From the NCBI GenBank assembly GCA_902598315.1, contig CACKBP010000006.1, positions 1-64,000 on the forward strand: a stretch of 64,000 nt of DNA, read 5' to 3'. This DNA comes from an uncultured Pelagibacteraceae bacterium. GTDB lineage: Bacteria; Pseudomonadota; Alphaproteobacteria; Pelagibacterales; Pelagibacteraceae. A program made the position numbers and the translations under genes. The notes below the pieces were generated by a model. It saw nothing but the letters and a program-made list of their open reading frames with translations, did no database searches and was not told where the DNA came from. Shown here one piece after another: positions 45,282 to 53,366 of the stretch (the first letter of the stretch is position 1; the number at the start of each line of letters is the position of its first letter).

Positions 45282-45722
45282 ATTTTTTAACTTAATAATT
45301 ATCGCCCCATCTCCTCCGTCTTTTGGCTCTGCTTTATTGATTGAGTGAATTAATTTTTTTAACTCTATACTAGAATTGATAAACTCAGGAACGGAATACT
45401 TTAGTTTACCAAATTCTTTTGAGGTATACACATTTTTTTCATTCTTGGAGTGACTTCCCTTGCCTGTAACTAACAATATCTCTTTATATTGTTTTTCTAC
45501 ACAGAAAAGTATTATGTCTTTTATTTTTTTATTAGCATCATCTAAACTAAATCCATGAAGGTCAAATTTATACCTATTTTCTCCGCGAGAAAATAATGTT
45601 TTACTTTTATCCTTATCATAAATATCTGATGGATTTCTGATATAATCTGCCCAGGTTTTCTTGTCCTCTTGAGAGAGATTTCTTTTTTTTATCACTTGCT
45701 GATAATTTCGGATAAATACCAA
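45276..45722 (-). CDS. Smr-domain protein
   Basis: A 148-residue protein with a C-terminal Smr (small MutS-related) domain: [23 protein letters not shown] and [17 protein letters not shown], containing the DLHG and GKGxHS motifs of Smr endonuclease-like or RNA-binding proteins. MutS itself is absent. It overlaps the upstream Tim44-like gene by 31 bp, the usual alphaproteobacterial pairing. Function not established. Confidence 0.88.
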   Translation of the reverse strand: MVFIRNYQQVIKKRNLSQEDKKTWADYIRNPSDIYDKDKSKTLFSRGENRYKFDLHGFSLDDANKKIKDIILFCVEKQYKEILLVTGKGSHSKNEKNVYTSKEFGKLKYSVPEFINSSIELKKLIHSINKAEPKDGGDGAIIIKLKNL

Positions 45723-46312
45723 TTAGGACTTCTATTATTTATATTTTTTGTAAATTTCCAACTATCCGACACAAATTTTATTTTATCAGGGTTTCCTTCA
45801 ATTATTTTATTATCTTTATCCCTTTTTACTGATATTACTTCAGCTACAAATTTAACGGTTGCAAATAAATTGTCTTTAATTTTTTCATATTTTTCAACTG
45901 AGGACTCTTTAACGCCAATGAAAGTGAATTCAGATTTAATATTTTCTTTATTTCTTGCCTTTATTGCATCAGAAAAATTAGAAAACATATTTGCTGATAA
46001 TAATGCTTTTAATTTAATAAGATCTCCTGTTGAAAAAGACGTAAGAATGCTCTCATATGCAATTTCAGCACCTCTTAAAAATTCCTTTTTATCTTTTCCC
46101 TCCAAAACATCTAAATTTTGTTCTTCAAGTTTAGCATCCTTCTGAGGCATGCTAAATTTTTTTTGAGCAAAGCTAGGATAAACTTTTGATTCGTGTCCAG
46201 TTTTTCTCCCCAATATACTTCTTAATCGCAATATAATAAATCCCGCGATCATACCTAGTAATATAATGTCTAAATAACCAAAACTGTTACTCATAATTTG
46301 ATAAATATACAT
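45692..46312 (-). CDS. Tim44-domain membrane protein (TimA-like)
   Basis: A 206-residue protein with one N-terminal membrane segment (about 11-30, YLDIILLGMIAGFIILRLR) followed by a basic linker and a Tim44-like domain (about 75-206). Bacterial TimA proteins are relatives of the mitochondrial import-motor anchor Tim44 but are not import factors; a role in inner-membrane protein biogenesis is only inferred. The neighbours fxsA and secB are the standard alphaproteobacterial context. Confidence 0.85.
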   Translation of the reverse strand: MYIYQIMSNSFGYLDIILLGMIAGFIILRLRSILGRKTGHESKVYPSFAQKKFSMPQKDAKLEEQNLDVLEGKDKKEFLRGAEIAYESILTSFSTGDLIKLKALLSANMFSNFSDAIKARNKENIKSEFTFIGVKESSVEKYEKIKDNLFATVKFVAEVISVKRDKDNKIIEGNPDKIKFVSDSWKFTKNINNRSPNWYLSEIISK

Positions 46313-46338
46313 GAATAATATAATTTTGTATCAGACAA

Positions 46339-46761
46339 ATGAACACATTTTTTCTTATTTTTATAATATTACCAGCTTTAGAGATATTTTTTATGATAGA
46401 AATTGGTTCAAAAATAGGAGCTTTAAGCACGTTAGCTTTAATTTTTCTCACTGCTATTCTTGGAGTGTTTTTTGCAAGAGTTCAAGGCATTCAAACTTTA
46501 AAATCTGGATTAGTTAATTTATATCAAAATAAAGTTCCTATTTATGAACTAGTATCAGGTGCATCTATTGCTTTTGCAGCTGTGCTCTTAATTATTCCAG
46601 GATTTATAACTGATTTAATTGGATTTATTATTTTAATCCCTTTTACAAGAAGAGTTTTATTTAAAATAGCGCTAAGAGGCAAAACTACGACGGACAAGCA
46701 CAAGGAAAAAATTGATGCCATAGATGGGGAAATAGTAAAAAAGGAAAAAGATGAGCTATAA
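46339..46761 (+). CDS. fxsA: FxsA-family inner-membrane protein
   Basis: Three or four hydrophobic segments, starting FFLIFIILPALEIFFMIEIGSKIGALSTLALIFLTAILG, then a cytoplasmic C-terminal tail rich in Lys and Asp. The PALEI-type start and the LIPGFITDLIGFIILIPFTR stretch are typical of FxsA. Its E. coli relative relieves F-plasmid exclusion of phage T7; the native role is unknown. It overlaps secB by 11 bp and diverges from the Tim44-like gene across 26 bp. Confidence 0.9.
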   Translation: MNTFFLIFIILPALEIFFMIEIGSKIGALSTLALIFLTAILGVFFARVQGIQTLKSGLVNLYQNKVPIYELVSGASIAFAAVLLIIPGFITDLIGFIILIPFTRRVLFKIALRGKTTTDKHKEKIDAIDGEIVKKEKDEL

Positions 46762-47170
46762 GATTATTGGGAAATATATCAAACACATAAATTTTAATAT
46801 TCCTAATCCAAAAACTTTTTTTTTACTTTCAAAAGATATTGTAAATTATAAAATTAATATAGAAATAAAGAGTAACCAAGTTAAACAGAATATTATTGAA
46901 GTACTGACTTCTTTAAATTTATCACCAGTTAAAAATAATTTCGATAAGATAGATACAAAAATTGTTTATGCAACTATTGTCGAATTATCAAATAATAAAT
47001 TGGAAAAAAAGGAAATGGAAAAAATTGTACTTATTGATGTACCGTCTAAAATATATCATGAACTTCGAAACATATTTGTTTATTTATTTGAAAATTCAGG
47101 TTTTAAAGATGTTAAGATAAGTGAGAATGTTGACTTTGAAAAACTTTATCAAATGCGAAAAATTCAATAA
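46751..47170 (+). CDS. secB: Protein-export chaperone SecB
   Basis: The 139-residue protein fits SecB: an N-terminal strand YIKHINFNIPNP (compare YIKDLSFENPNAP), a middle region KKEMEKIVLIDVPSKIYHELRNIF (compare IxxPxxLFPYxRxxI), and a helical C-terminus. It keeps preproteins unfolded for SecA. The canonical 'P-LLFPYAR' motif is diverged to VPSKIYHELRN. Context (Tim44-fxsA-secB-dnaQ) is diagnostic. Its 3' end overlaps dnaQ, convergent, by 7 bp. Confidence 0.8.
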   Translation: MSYKIIGKYIKHINFNIPNPKTFFLLSKDIVNYKINIEIKSNQVKQNIIEVLTSLNLSPVKNNFDKIDTKIVYATIVELSNNKLEKKEMEKIVLIDVPSKIYHELRNIFVYLFENSGFKDVKISENVDFEKLYQMRKIQ

Positions 47171-47823
47171 AAATTTTTCTTAAACTCTTTTTTTAGAAAA
47201 CTTCTATGATTGGCAATTTCTTTTTCTGATATTTGAATGACCTTTTTATTATAATTTTCTTTTTTTATAATGTTTTGATCAGAGCTATTCGCTGAAAGAT
47301 TAAATTTAGGTTCTTTGACATCTAAAAGATTTATATAAACTTCTCTCAACAACTCACAATCAAGTAACGCATTGTGTTTAGTTCTTCTAGAAAGGTCTAT
47401 ATTAAATCTCTTACATAATGCATCGAGAGAATTGGACATTCCTGGAAATTTATTTCGCGCTATATCCAATGAGTCAATTACTAATTCTTTCTTTATTAGT
47501 TCTTTATTTATAAAACTTAATTCTCCGTTAAGAAACCCTAGATCAAAAGGTGCATTGTGAATTATTATTTTTTTATCTTTAATAAAATTTATTAAATCTT
47601 CTGCTACTTGATCAAATGTATTCTTATCACTTAAAAATTCATGAGAATAACCATGAATCTTTAAAGCATCATCTGGGACAGTCCGTTTAGGATTTATTAA
47701 TTTGTGAAATACTTTTCCTGTTGGTACAAGATCTTTTGTCTCAATACAGGCAATTTCTACGATTTTATGTCCATCTTTAAAAGACAATCCTGTTGTTTCA
47801 GTATCAAGGAAGATTTCACTCAT
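47164..47823 (-). CDS. dnaQ: DNA polymerase III epsilon subunit (3'-5' exonuclease) DnaQ
   Basis: Proofreading exonuclease of the replicative polymerase. ExoI FLDTETTG at the N-terminus, ExoII HNAPFDLGFLN, and ExoIII with HNALLDCELL are all present (DEDDh type). A clamp-binding or alpha-binding tail of about 50 residues follows, somewhat shorter than in E. coli (219 vs 243). It overlaps coaE by 8 bp on the minus strand leading away from the candidate origin. Confidence 0.94.
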   Translation of the reverse strand: MSEIFLDTETTGLSFKDGHKIVEIACIETKDLVPTGKVFHKLINPKRTVPDDALKIHGYSHEFLSDKNTFDQVAEDLINFIKDKKIIIHNAPFDLGFLNGELSFINKELIKKELVIDSLDIARNKFPGMSNSLDALCKRFNIDLSRRTKHNALLDCELLREVYINLLDVKEPKFNLSANSSDQNIIKKENYNKKVIQISEKEIANHRSFLKKEFKKNFY

Positions 47824-48379
47824 ATTTTTTGAGTATATCTAATAAATTTTTTTTTAAAATATTTAAATTTTTTTCATTAACAACTACATGATCGCAATAT
47901 TTAGCCTTCTTTTTTTCATTAAATTGTTTTCTATTAAGTATATTAAAAAAGATTTTATTGCCTCCTTTTTTTTTAAATCTTTTTAACCTCAGATCTCGTT
48001 TTGCTTTAATGAAAAGAATACTGTCAAAATTTTTCATTAAACGACTTTCTACTAATAGAGGTATTTCGAAAAAAATAAATTTTTTATTCCTATGTTTTTT
48101 GGTAAAATTTACCATTTCTTTTCTAACTAAAGGGTGGATAATTTTCTCTAGTTTTTTAAAAAAAGATTTATCTTTTAAGATTTTCTGTTTAATTAAACTT
48201 TTAATGTTAGAACTACTCTGAATTTTAAGTTTTTTTGATATGTATTTTCTAAATTTTTTTTGTAAGTAAAGTTTTTTGACTACACTATCAGCACTAAAGA
48301 CTGGACCTTTATATCCTAAGATCTTACTTGCTGTCGATTTACCAGAGGCTAAAGACCCGGTTATACCTATTCTTTTCAT
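47816..48379 (-). CDS. coaE: Dephospho-CoA kinase CoaE
   Basis: Last step of coenzyme A biosynthesis. P-loop GITGSLASGKST at the N-terminus, FSADSVVKKLY (compare DADxxxH), and FFEIPLLVES in the middle. Length 187 is near normal. It overlaps aroE by 4 bp. Confidence 0.93.
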   Translation of the reverse strand: MKRIGITGSLASGKSTASKILGYKGPVFSADSVVKKLYLQKKFRKYISKKLKIQSSSNIKSLIKQKILKDKSFFKKLEKIIHPLVRKEMVNFTKKHRNKKFIFFEIPLLVESRLMKNFDSILFIKAKRDLRLKRFKKKGGNKIFFNILNRKQFNEKKKAKYCDHVVVNEKNLNILKKNLLDILKKYE

Positions 48380-49200
48380 TTTAAATTTGTAACCAATAAT
48401 TCAATTAATTTCTCATCAATTTCTGGGTTAATTTTATTCCATAAGTAAAATGCTTTTTGCCCTTGATAGATAAACATATTTAGACCGTTAAAAACCTTGA
48501 TATCCATCTTTTTAAGATACTTAATAGTTTTAGTCTCCAAAGGATTGTAAATTGTATCTATATAAATTAAACTACTCTTGATTTGATTAAAATTAAAATT
48601 AAAATCTTTACTGCCCTTTAAGCCTAAACTTGTTGCATTTATTATTATCTCAAAATTTTTAATTTCATCTTGTAATTTTTCCCATTCAATGATTTTTAAA
48701 TTGTTAAATTTATTTTTTAAGAAAATACACTTTTCTCTAGTTCTATTAGTAATTGATATTTCTAGAACACCAGACTTCTGCAAGGATAAAATAACAGATG
48801 GCGATACACCTCCTGCACCAATGATAAGGGCTTTCTTTTTTTGCGCATTATCTATTTCTTTCAAGTATGCTGCTTGTAGACCAAAAACGTCAGTATTTTC
48901 TCCTACAATGGTCTGATTGCTATCAAGGTAAATTGTATTTACTGAACTTGTTATTTCTGCATCATTAACAATAGTGTCAACGTGCGGAACTATTTTTTGT
49001 TTATAAGGCAGAGTAACGTTAATACCGCTTAGTTCTTTGTTCCTTATCTGCTCAATTATTTCCGACAGTTTATTCTCGTCTTTTACATCAATAATAGAAT
49101 AATTTGCATCGATTTTATATTTTTTGAACCAATAATTATGAAGGACTGGTGATAATGAATGTTTGATAGGATTGCCTATAATTCCAAATTTTTTTGTCAT
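48376..49200 (-). CDS. aroE: Shikimate dehydrogenase AroE
   Basis: NADPH-dependent step of the shikimate pathway. The substrate loop is GNPIKHSLSPVLHNYWF, the catalytic Lys is in NVTLPYKQKI, and the cofactor loop is LIIGAGGVSPSVIL. Length 274 is typical. It overlaps maf by 4 bp and coaE by 4 bp, giving the conserved maf-aroE-coaE-dnaQ run. Confidence 0.95.
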   Translation of the reverse strand: MTKKFGIIGNPIKHSLSPVLHNYWFKKYKIDANYSIIDVKDENKLSEIIEQIRNKELSGINVTLPYKQKIVPHVDTIVNDAEITSSVNTIYLDSNQTIVGENTDVFGLQAAYLKEIDNAQKKKALIIGAGGVSPSVILSLQKSGVLEISITNRTREKCIFLKNKFNNLKIIEWEKLQDEIKNFEIIINATSLGLKGSKDFNFNFNQIKSSLIYIDTIYNPLETKTIKYLKKMDIKVFNGLNMFIYQGQKAFYLWNKINPEIDEKLIELLVTNLK

Positions 49201-49781
49201 TTTTTATTCTGTTTAATATAGTTTATAATATCTTTTATAGGCAAACCCATAATTGAATCCCGATCTCCTTTAATATATTCGAATAATTCCAATCCTTTTG
49301 CCTCGATTTGGTAAACACCATAAGCAAGTAAAGTTTTTGTGCTTATTTTGTCAAGATATTCTCTAAGATGCTTTTCTGTTAAACGTTTCATCTTTAACTC
49401 AGAAGAGTCAGAATGGTTCCAAATCATCGCACCATTTTTGGAAATACAAACTGAGCTTATCAAAAAATGCTTGGAATTATTTAATTTCTCTAATATTTTA
49501 AAAGCTTCTTCTCTAGATTTTGGCTTGTTTATCAATTTATTATCAAGAGAGATAACGCTATCTGCTCCCAAAACTAACCTACCCGGATTTTTACTACTTA
49601 CCCTAATTGATTTTATTTCAGCAAGATTTTTAGATATAGATAAAGGATCGGCTCCTTCTTCTAACAAAGAATCCTTTATTTCATCTTCATCTACATTTGA
49701 AACAATTACTTCACAATCAATTTTATATTTATCTAAGATTTTTTTTCTTACACCGCTCTTTGAGGCTAATATAATTTTCAT
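49197..49781 (-). CDS. maf: Maf-family nucleotide pyrophosphatase
   Basis: A house-cleaning pyrophosphatase for modified nucleotides. N-terminal ILASKSGVRKKIL (S/T-x-R-R/K motif), LGADSVISLDNKLINKPKSREEA in the middle, and the C-terminal DRDSIMGLPI. Length 194. Which Maf subtype (dTTP/UTP or m7GTP) is not decided here. It overlaps ppsR by 4 bp. Confidence 0.93.
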   Translation of the reverse strand: MKIILASKSGVRKKILDKYKIDCEVIVSNVDEDEIKDSLLEEGADPLSISKNLAEIKSIRVSSKNPGRLVLGADSVISLDNKLINKPKSREEAFKILEKLNNSKHFLISSVCISKNGAMIWNHSDSSELKMKRLTEKHLREYLDKISTKTLLAYGVYQIEAKGLELFEYIKGDRDSIMGLPIKDIINYIKQNKK

Positions 49782-50596
49782 TTATGTTTTTTTATTTCTA
49801 TCATTTTCAAAATCGACGCTGCTGTTTCTTCTACAGATCTTCTTGTAACGTCTATAGTTGGCCAATTATTTTTTTTAAATAAAGTTTTTGAGTCATCTAC
49901 CTCTTTTTTTATAAAATCTAAATTAGTGTAATCTTTCAATTTAGTATCTTTCATTATAGCCACTCTGTTACGTCTAATATCAGCTAATCTCTCAGGATCA
50001 GCCACTAAACCTATAATGCATGCTGATTTGTTTTTCTTAAGACCATCTGGTATTTCCTGCTCTGACACCAACGGTATATTGATTGTTTTATAACCTCTAT
50101 TAGCTAAATAAATTGAGGTAGGGGTTTTGCTGGTTCTACTCACGCCTAATAAAATAACATCTGCATCATCAATATCGTCAACTTTTTTTCCATCATCATG
50201 GGACATTGTGAATTGTATAGCCTCTATTCTTTTATAATAATCAGCATCTAGGACATGTTGAGCGCTCGGTTTGTGAATAGCTTTTTGATTCAATAACTTT
50301 GAAAAACTCAAAATTAAATTTCCTAAAATACCAAAACAAGGCACATTGTGTTTTTGACTTTGACTTGAAATATATTTAGCTAACTTTGTTTCAACAATGG
50401 TGTAAAGAATTAATGAATTTTCTACTTTATTACACTCTTTGATAATTTTATCGATTTGTTGTTCAGTTCTCACAAAAGCAAATTCTTTCTTTTCATATTC
50501 AAAATTTTCAAACTGTGACTTAAGAGATAGGAATATTCTATCAAGGGTTTCACCTGTTGAGTCAGACACAAGATATACATTGTATTTTTCGTTCAT
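49778..50596 (-). CDS. ppsR: Bifunctional kinase/pyrophosphorylase of the PpsR/PDRP (DUF299) family
   Basis: Homologues reversibly phosphorylate PEP synthase or pyruvate phosphate dikinase. The N-terminal VYLVSDSTGETLDRI and the P-loop VILLGVSRTSKTPTSIYLANRGYKTINIPLV are family signatures, and the C-terminal RRSVEETAASILKMI is typical. Length 272. This gene is the RP001/CC_0001-type gene that borders the origin in Rickettsia and Caulobacter. It is the first gene leftward from the candidate oriC. Confidence 0.93.
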   Translation of the reverse strand: MNEKYNVYLVSDSTGETLDRIFLSLKSQFENFEYEKKEFAFVRTEQQIDKIIKECNKVENSLILYTIVETKLAKYISSQSQKHNVPCFGILGNLILSFSKLLNQKAIHKPSAQHVLDADYYKRIEAIQFTMSHDDGKKVDDIDDADVILLGVSRTSKTPTSIYLANRGYKTINIPLVSEQEIPDGLKKNKSACIIGLVADPERLADIRRNRVAIMKDTKLKDYTNLDFIKKEVDDSKTLFKKNNWPTIDVTRRSVEETAASILKMIEIKKHK

Positions 50597-50870
50597 AAAG
50601 TTGTTAATAAACTAATAGTAAATAACCTTTTTTAACCTTTTATAAAAATGTTGATTAAAACGTTAACATTAATTCACATCATTTTAACAATTTATTCGAT
50701 GTTAATAATGCTGTTTTACTAGTGTTTATAAGATTAATAAAGTCATCAAACAAAGGTTTTTTGGGAAAAATTACTAACTAGCACATGTATAAAATATGTA
50801 TAAAAAGTTATATGGATATTAAACAGGGCCTAGTACATAAACAACGTTTTTAAAAAACTATTATTTTATA
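50597..50870. other. Candidate chromosomal replication origin (oriC) between ppsR and hemE
   Basis: The largest gap in the window (274 bp), very AT-rich, flanked by divergent ppsR and hemE, the same pair that flanks the experimentally defined Caulobacter origin. Two sites are one mismatch from the DnaA box TTATNCACA: TAATTCACA at 50670-50678 (plus) and TGTTTATAA at 50723-50731 (minus). The decamer ATGTATAAAA occurs at 50785 and 50796 (11-bp period). Variants of (G/A)TTAATAA recur at about 50603, 50701 and 50733. GTTAAC is at 50662-50667. No CtrA-type TTAA-N7-TTAA was found. It must also hold the ppsR and hemE promoters. Confidence 0.7.
50785..50805. repeat. Two direct decamer repeats, 11-bp period, in the candidate origin
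   Basis: ATGTATAAAA at 50785-50794 and again at 50796-50805, separated by one T. The 11-bp spacing places both copies on the same face of the helix, as for cooperative protein binding. They fall in the hemE-proximal half of the gap, beside the AT-rich stretch GTTATATGGATATTAAA. Confidence 0.7.
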
Positions 50871-51881
50871 ATGATAAGTTTAAGAAATATTTTAGTTAAC
50901 AAAATTTCTTGTAAATCTATCTGGTTTATGAGACAAGCAGGACGTTATCTTCCCGAATTCAGGAAAATAAGAAAAAAGAATAAAAATTTCATTAAGCTTT
51001 GTTTGAATAGTGAATTAAGTTCAGAAATTACGTTACAACCAATAAAAAGATTCAATTTAGACTCAGCAATAATTTTTTCTGACATTTTAATGACACCGTA
51101 TGCCTTAGGACAGGATATAACTTTTAAAAATAACCAAGGCCCAAAACTCAGTGAATTTAAGATGGATGTTCTAATAAGAAATAACAAAGAAGATTTTTCT
51201 CAAAAATTAAGCCAAGTTTATAAAGCTATTGAAATAACAAGAAAAAAATTAGAAAAAGACAAGTCCTTAATTTGCTTTATTGGAGCGCCATGGACACTTT
51301 TAATTTATATGCTAGGCTTAAAGAAAAATAATAACAGTTTAGATATAGACAAATATAACAAATATAAAAAACAAATTAATAAGATACTGAAAGAATTAAA
51401 TTTTTACTTGTGTGCTCACATAGAGAATCAAATTAATGCTGGAGCAGATGTAGTTCAAATATTTGATTCTTGGGCTGGCCTCATACCAGATAAAGATATA
51501 AAAGATTTTTGTTATATTCCAAATAAAAGAATTGTAGATTTTTGTAAAAGTAAAAATATAGTATCTATTTGCTTTCCTAAAGGTTTAAAAAAAAATTATG
51601 AAGTATTCAATAATTTTGTTAAGCCAGATGGAATTAACTTAGACCCCGATTTAGATCCTTTATGGGCTAGAAATAAACTCAAGGATGTTGTCTTACAAGG
51701 TGGTTTAAACCCAAAAATATTGTTAAAAACTAACAAAGATATTTTAGAAACAGCGACGAAATACGTAAAAGCTTTTAAAGATATTCCATATGTTTTTAAT
51801 CTTGGACATGGGTTACTTCCGGAAACAGATCCTGTTAAAGTAGAAATGTTAATTAATTTTTATAGGAATTATAATGAATAA
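50871..51881 (+). CDS. hemE: Uroporphyrinogen decarboxylase HemE
   Basis: Heme pathway enzyme converting uroporphyrinogen III to coproporphyrinogen III. The N-terminal signature WFMRQAGRYLPEFR, FSDILMTPYALGQD with the catalytic Asp, FIGAPWTLLIYML, and the C-terminal FNLGHGLLPETDPVKVEMLI are all present. Length 336. It overlaps hemH by 8 bp and is the first gene rightward from the candidate origin, as in Caulobacter. Confidence 0.97.
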   Translation: MISLRNILVNKISCKSIWFMRQAGRYLPEFRKIRKKNKNFIKLCLNSELSSEITLQPIKRFNLDSAIIFSDILMTPYALGQDITFKNNQGPKLSEFKMDVLIRNNKEDFSQKLSQVYKAIEITRKKLEKDKSLICFIGAPWTLLIYMLGLKKNNNSLDIDKYNKYKKQINKILKELNFYLCAHIENQINAGADVVQIFDSWAGLIPDKDIKDFCYIPNKRIVDFCKSKNIVSICFPKGLKKNYEVFNNFVKPDGINLDPDLDPLWARNKLKDVVLQGGLNPKILLKTNKDILETATKYVKAFKDIPYVFNLGHGLLPETDPVKVEMLINFYRNYNE

Positions 51882-52866
51882 AGACCACCCAGATGTAAAA
51901 TTCGGTAAAACTGGTATACTTATTATTAACCTTGGAACCCCAGATTCGACAAATTGGTGGGATATTAGGAAATATTTGAAAGAATTTTTATCTGATAGAA
52001 GAGTTATAGAAGTGAATCCAATAATTTGGCAAATTATACTTAATTTATTTATTTTAACTTTTAGGCCATCCAAAACAGCTCATGCATATAAGCAAATTTG
52101 GAGAAAAGAGAGCAATGAATCACCATTATTATATTTTACAAAACGTCAGGCAGAAGAACTTAAAAATAAGTTAGGAAGTGATAAAATCATTTTAGATTAT
52201 GCCATGAGATATGGAAATCCAAGTATTAATTCACGATTAAATCGTCTTAAAGAAAGTGGATGTGAAAACATAATTATTTTACCTTTATATCCACAATACG
52301 CGGCAGCGACCACAGCAACAGTTTGTGACGAAATTTATAGATCCTTAATGAGAATGAGATGGCAACCAAGTTTACAAATTATTCCTCATTATGAGAGCGA
52401 ACCGTTATATATTGAAGCCCTAGTGAATAGTATAGAAAAAAAGATCAAAGAAATAAAATGGAAACCAGACTTAATAATTTCATCATACCATGGCATCCCT
52501 AAATCATATTTTGACAAAGGTGACCCCTATCATTGTTATTGTCACAAAACTACTAGACTTATTAAAGAAAAGTTTAATAAAATTGAGATTAAAACAACTT
52601 TTCAATCACGATTTGGGCCTCAAGAATGGCTTACTCCTTACACTGATAAAACTTTAGAAGCTTTGCCAGGCGAAGGTATTAAAAACTTACTGGTGATTTG
52701 TCCTGGCTTTGCTTCTGACTGCGTTGAAACTTTAGAAGAGATTAACATTCAGGGAAGAGAGAGTTTTATAGAAAAAGGAGGTAAAAACTTTGATTTAATT
52801 CCTTGCTTAAATGATAATTCTGACCATATTAAATTATTTGAGAAATTAATTAGCAAACATCTTTAG
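51874..52866 (+). CDS. hemH: Ferrochelatase HemH
   Basis: Inserts Fe2+ into protoporphyrin IX. GILIINLGTPDST near the N-terminus, ILPLYPQYAAATTATV, SYHGIPKSYFDKGDPYHCYCHKT with the metal-binding His, and TFQSRFGPQEWLTPYTDKTLEALPGEG, the ferrochelatase signature. Length 330. Translationally coupled to hemE by overlap. Confidence 0.97.
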   Translation: MNKDHPDVKFGKTGILIINLGTPDSTNWWDIRKYLKEFLSDRRVIEVNPIIWQIILNLFILTFRPSKTAHAYKQIWRKESNESPLLYFTKRQAEELKNKLGSDKIILDYAMRYGNPSINSRLNRLKESGCENIIILPLYPQYAAATTATVCDEIYRSLMRMRWQPSLQIIPHYESEPLYIEALVNSIEKKIKEIKWKPDLIISSYHGIPKSYFDKGDPYHCYCHKTTRLIKEKFNKIEIKTTFQSRFGPQEWLTPYTDKTLEALPGEGIKNLLVICPGFASDCVETLEEINIQGRESFIEKGGKNFDLIPCLNDNSDHIKLFEKLISKHL

Positions 52867-52867
52867 A

Positions 52868-53299
52868 ATGAATTTTTACCTACTGTATAAGTCATTACAT
52901 TTAATAGCAGTTATTTCATGGATGGCTGGTTTGTTATACTTACCTAGAATATTTGTTTATCACAGCGAAGCTTATCACGAGTCACAAAAAAAAGTTTTTA
53001 AGGTAATGGAGAGAAAGCTTTATAATTTCATTATGATGCCAGCAATGCTTCTCTCTTGGCTCTTCGGTGTATTGCTGTTACATAGTCTTGGTTTTTCAGC
53101 AATTACTGAACTTTGGATGCAAGTTAAAATTTTCGCAGTCATACTCTTAACTTATTATCACTTTACTTTGGGAAAATATCTCAATGATTTCGCTGCCGAC
53201 AACAATCAAAAATCGTCTAAATTTTTCAGAATATATAATGAAATACCAACAATTATACTAATTGTGGTCATATTTATTGTAATATTTAAACCCCTATAA
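52868..53299 (+). CDS. hemJ: Protoporphyrinogen oxidase HemJ
   Basis: The membrane-bound, oxygen-independent-type protoporphyrinogen oxidase used by many alphaproteobacteria. Four hydrophobic segments; the N-terminal YLLYKSLHLIAVISWMAGLLYLPRIFVYH carries the conserved His10-type ligand, with KVFKVMERKLYNFIMMPAMLLSW following. Length 143. It completes a hemE-hemH-hemJ operon. Its last codons lie in the downstream hairpin. Confidence 0.92.
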   Translation: MNFYLLYKSLHLIAVISWMAGLLYLPRIFVYHSEAYHESQKKVFKVMERKLYNFIMMPAMLLSWLFGVLLLHSLGFSAITELWMQVKIFAVILLTYYHFTLGKYLNDFAADNNQKSSKFFRIYNEIPTIILIVVIFIVIFKPL

Positions 53300-53308
53300 T
53301 TAGGGGTT
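53289..53308 (+). terminator. Hairpin at the end of hemJ, probable terminator
   Basis: AACCCCTA and TAGGGGTT form an 8-bp perfect stem with a 4-nt loop, beginning inside the hemJ coding sequence (the stop is in the loop region). A T5 tract follows after GAAA, so the U-tract is imperfect. It may separate hemEHJ from rho or reduce read-through. Confidence 0.5.
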
Positions 53309-53366
53309 GAAATTTTTAAAAAAAGACATATATTTTTAACACATTCCTTAAACCAACAATAATCAC

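Noticed and set aside
50648-50722. 24-codon hydrophobic ORF inside the origin candidate
   Set aside because: No ribosome binding site and the length is expected by chance in AT-rich DNA; no family resemblance.
50597-50870. CtrA binding sites (TTAA-N7-TTAA) as in the Caulobacter origin
   Set aside because: Nine TTAA tetramers were located but no pair has the required 11-bp start-to-start spacing.
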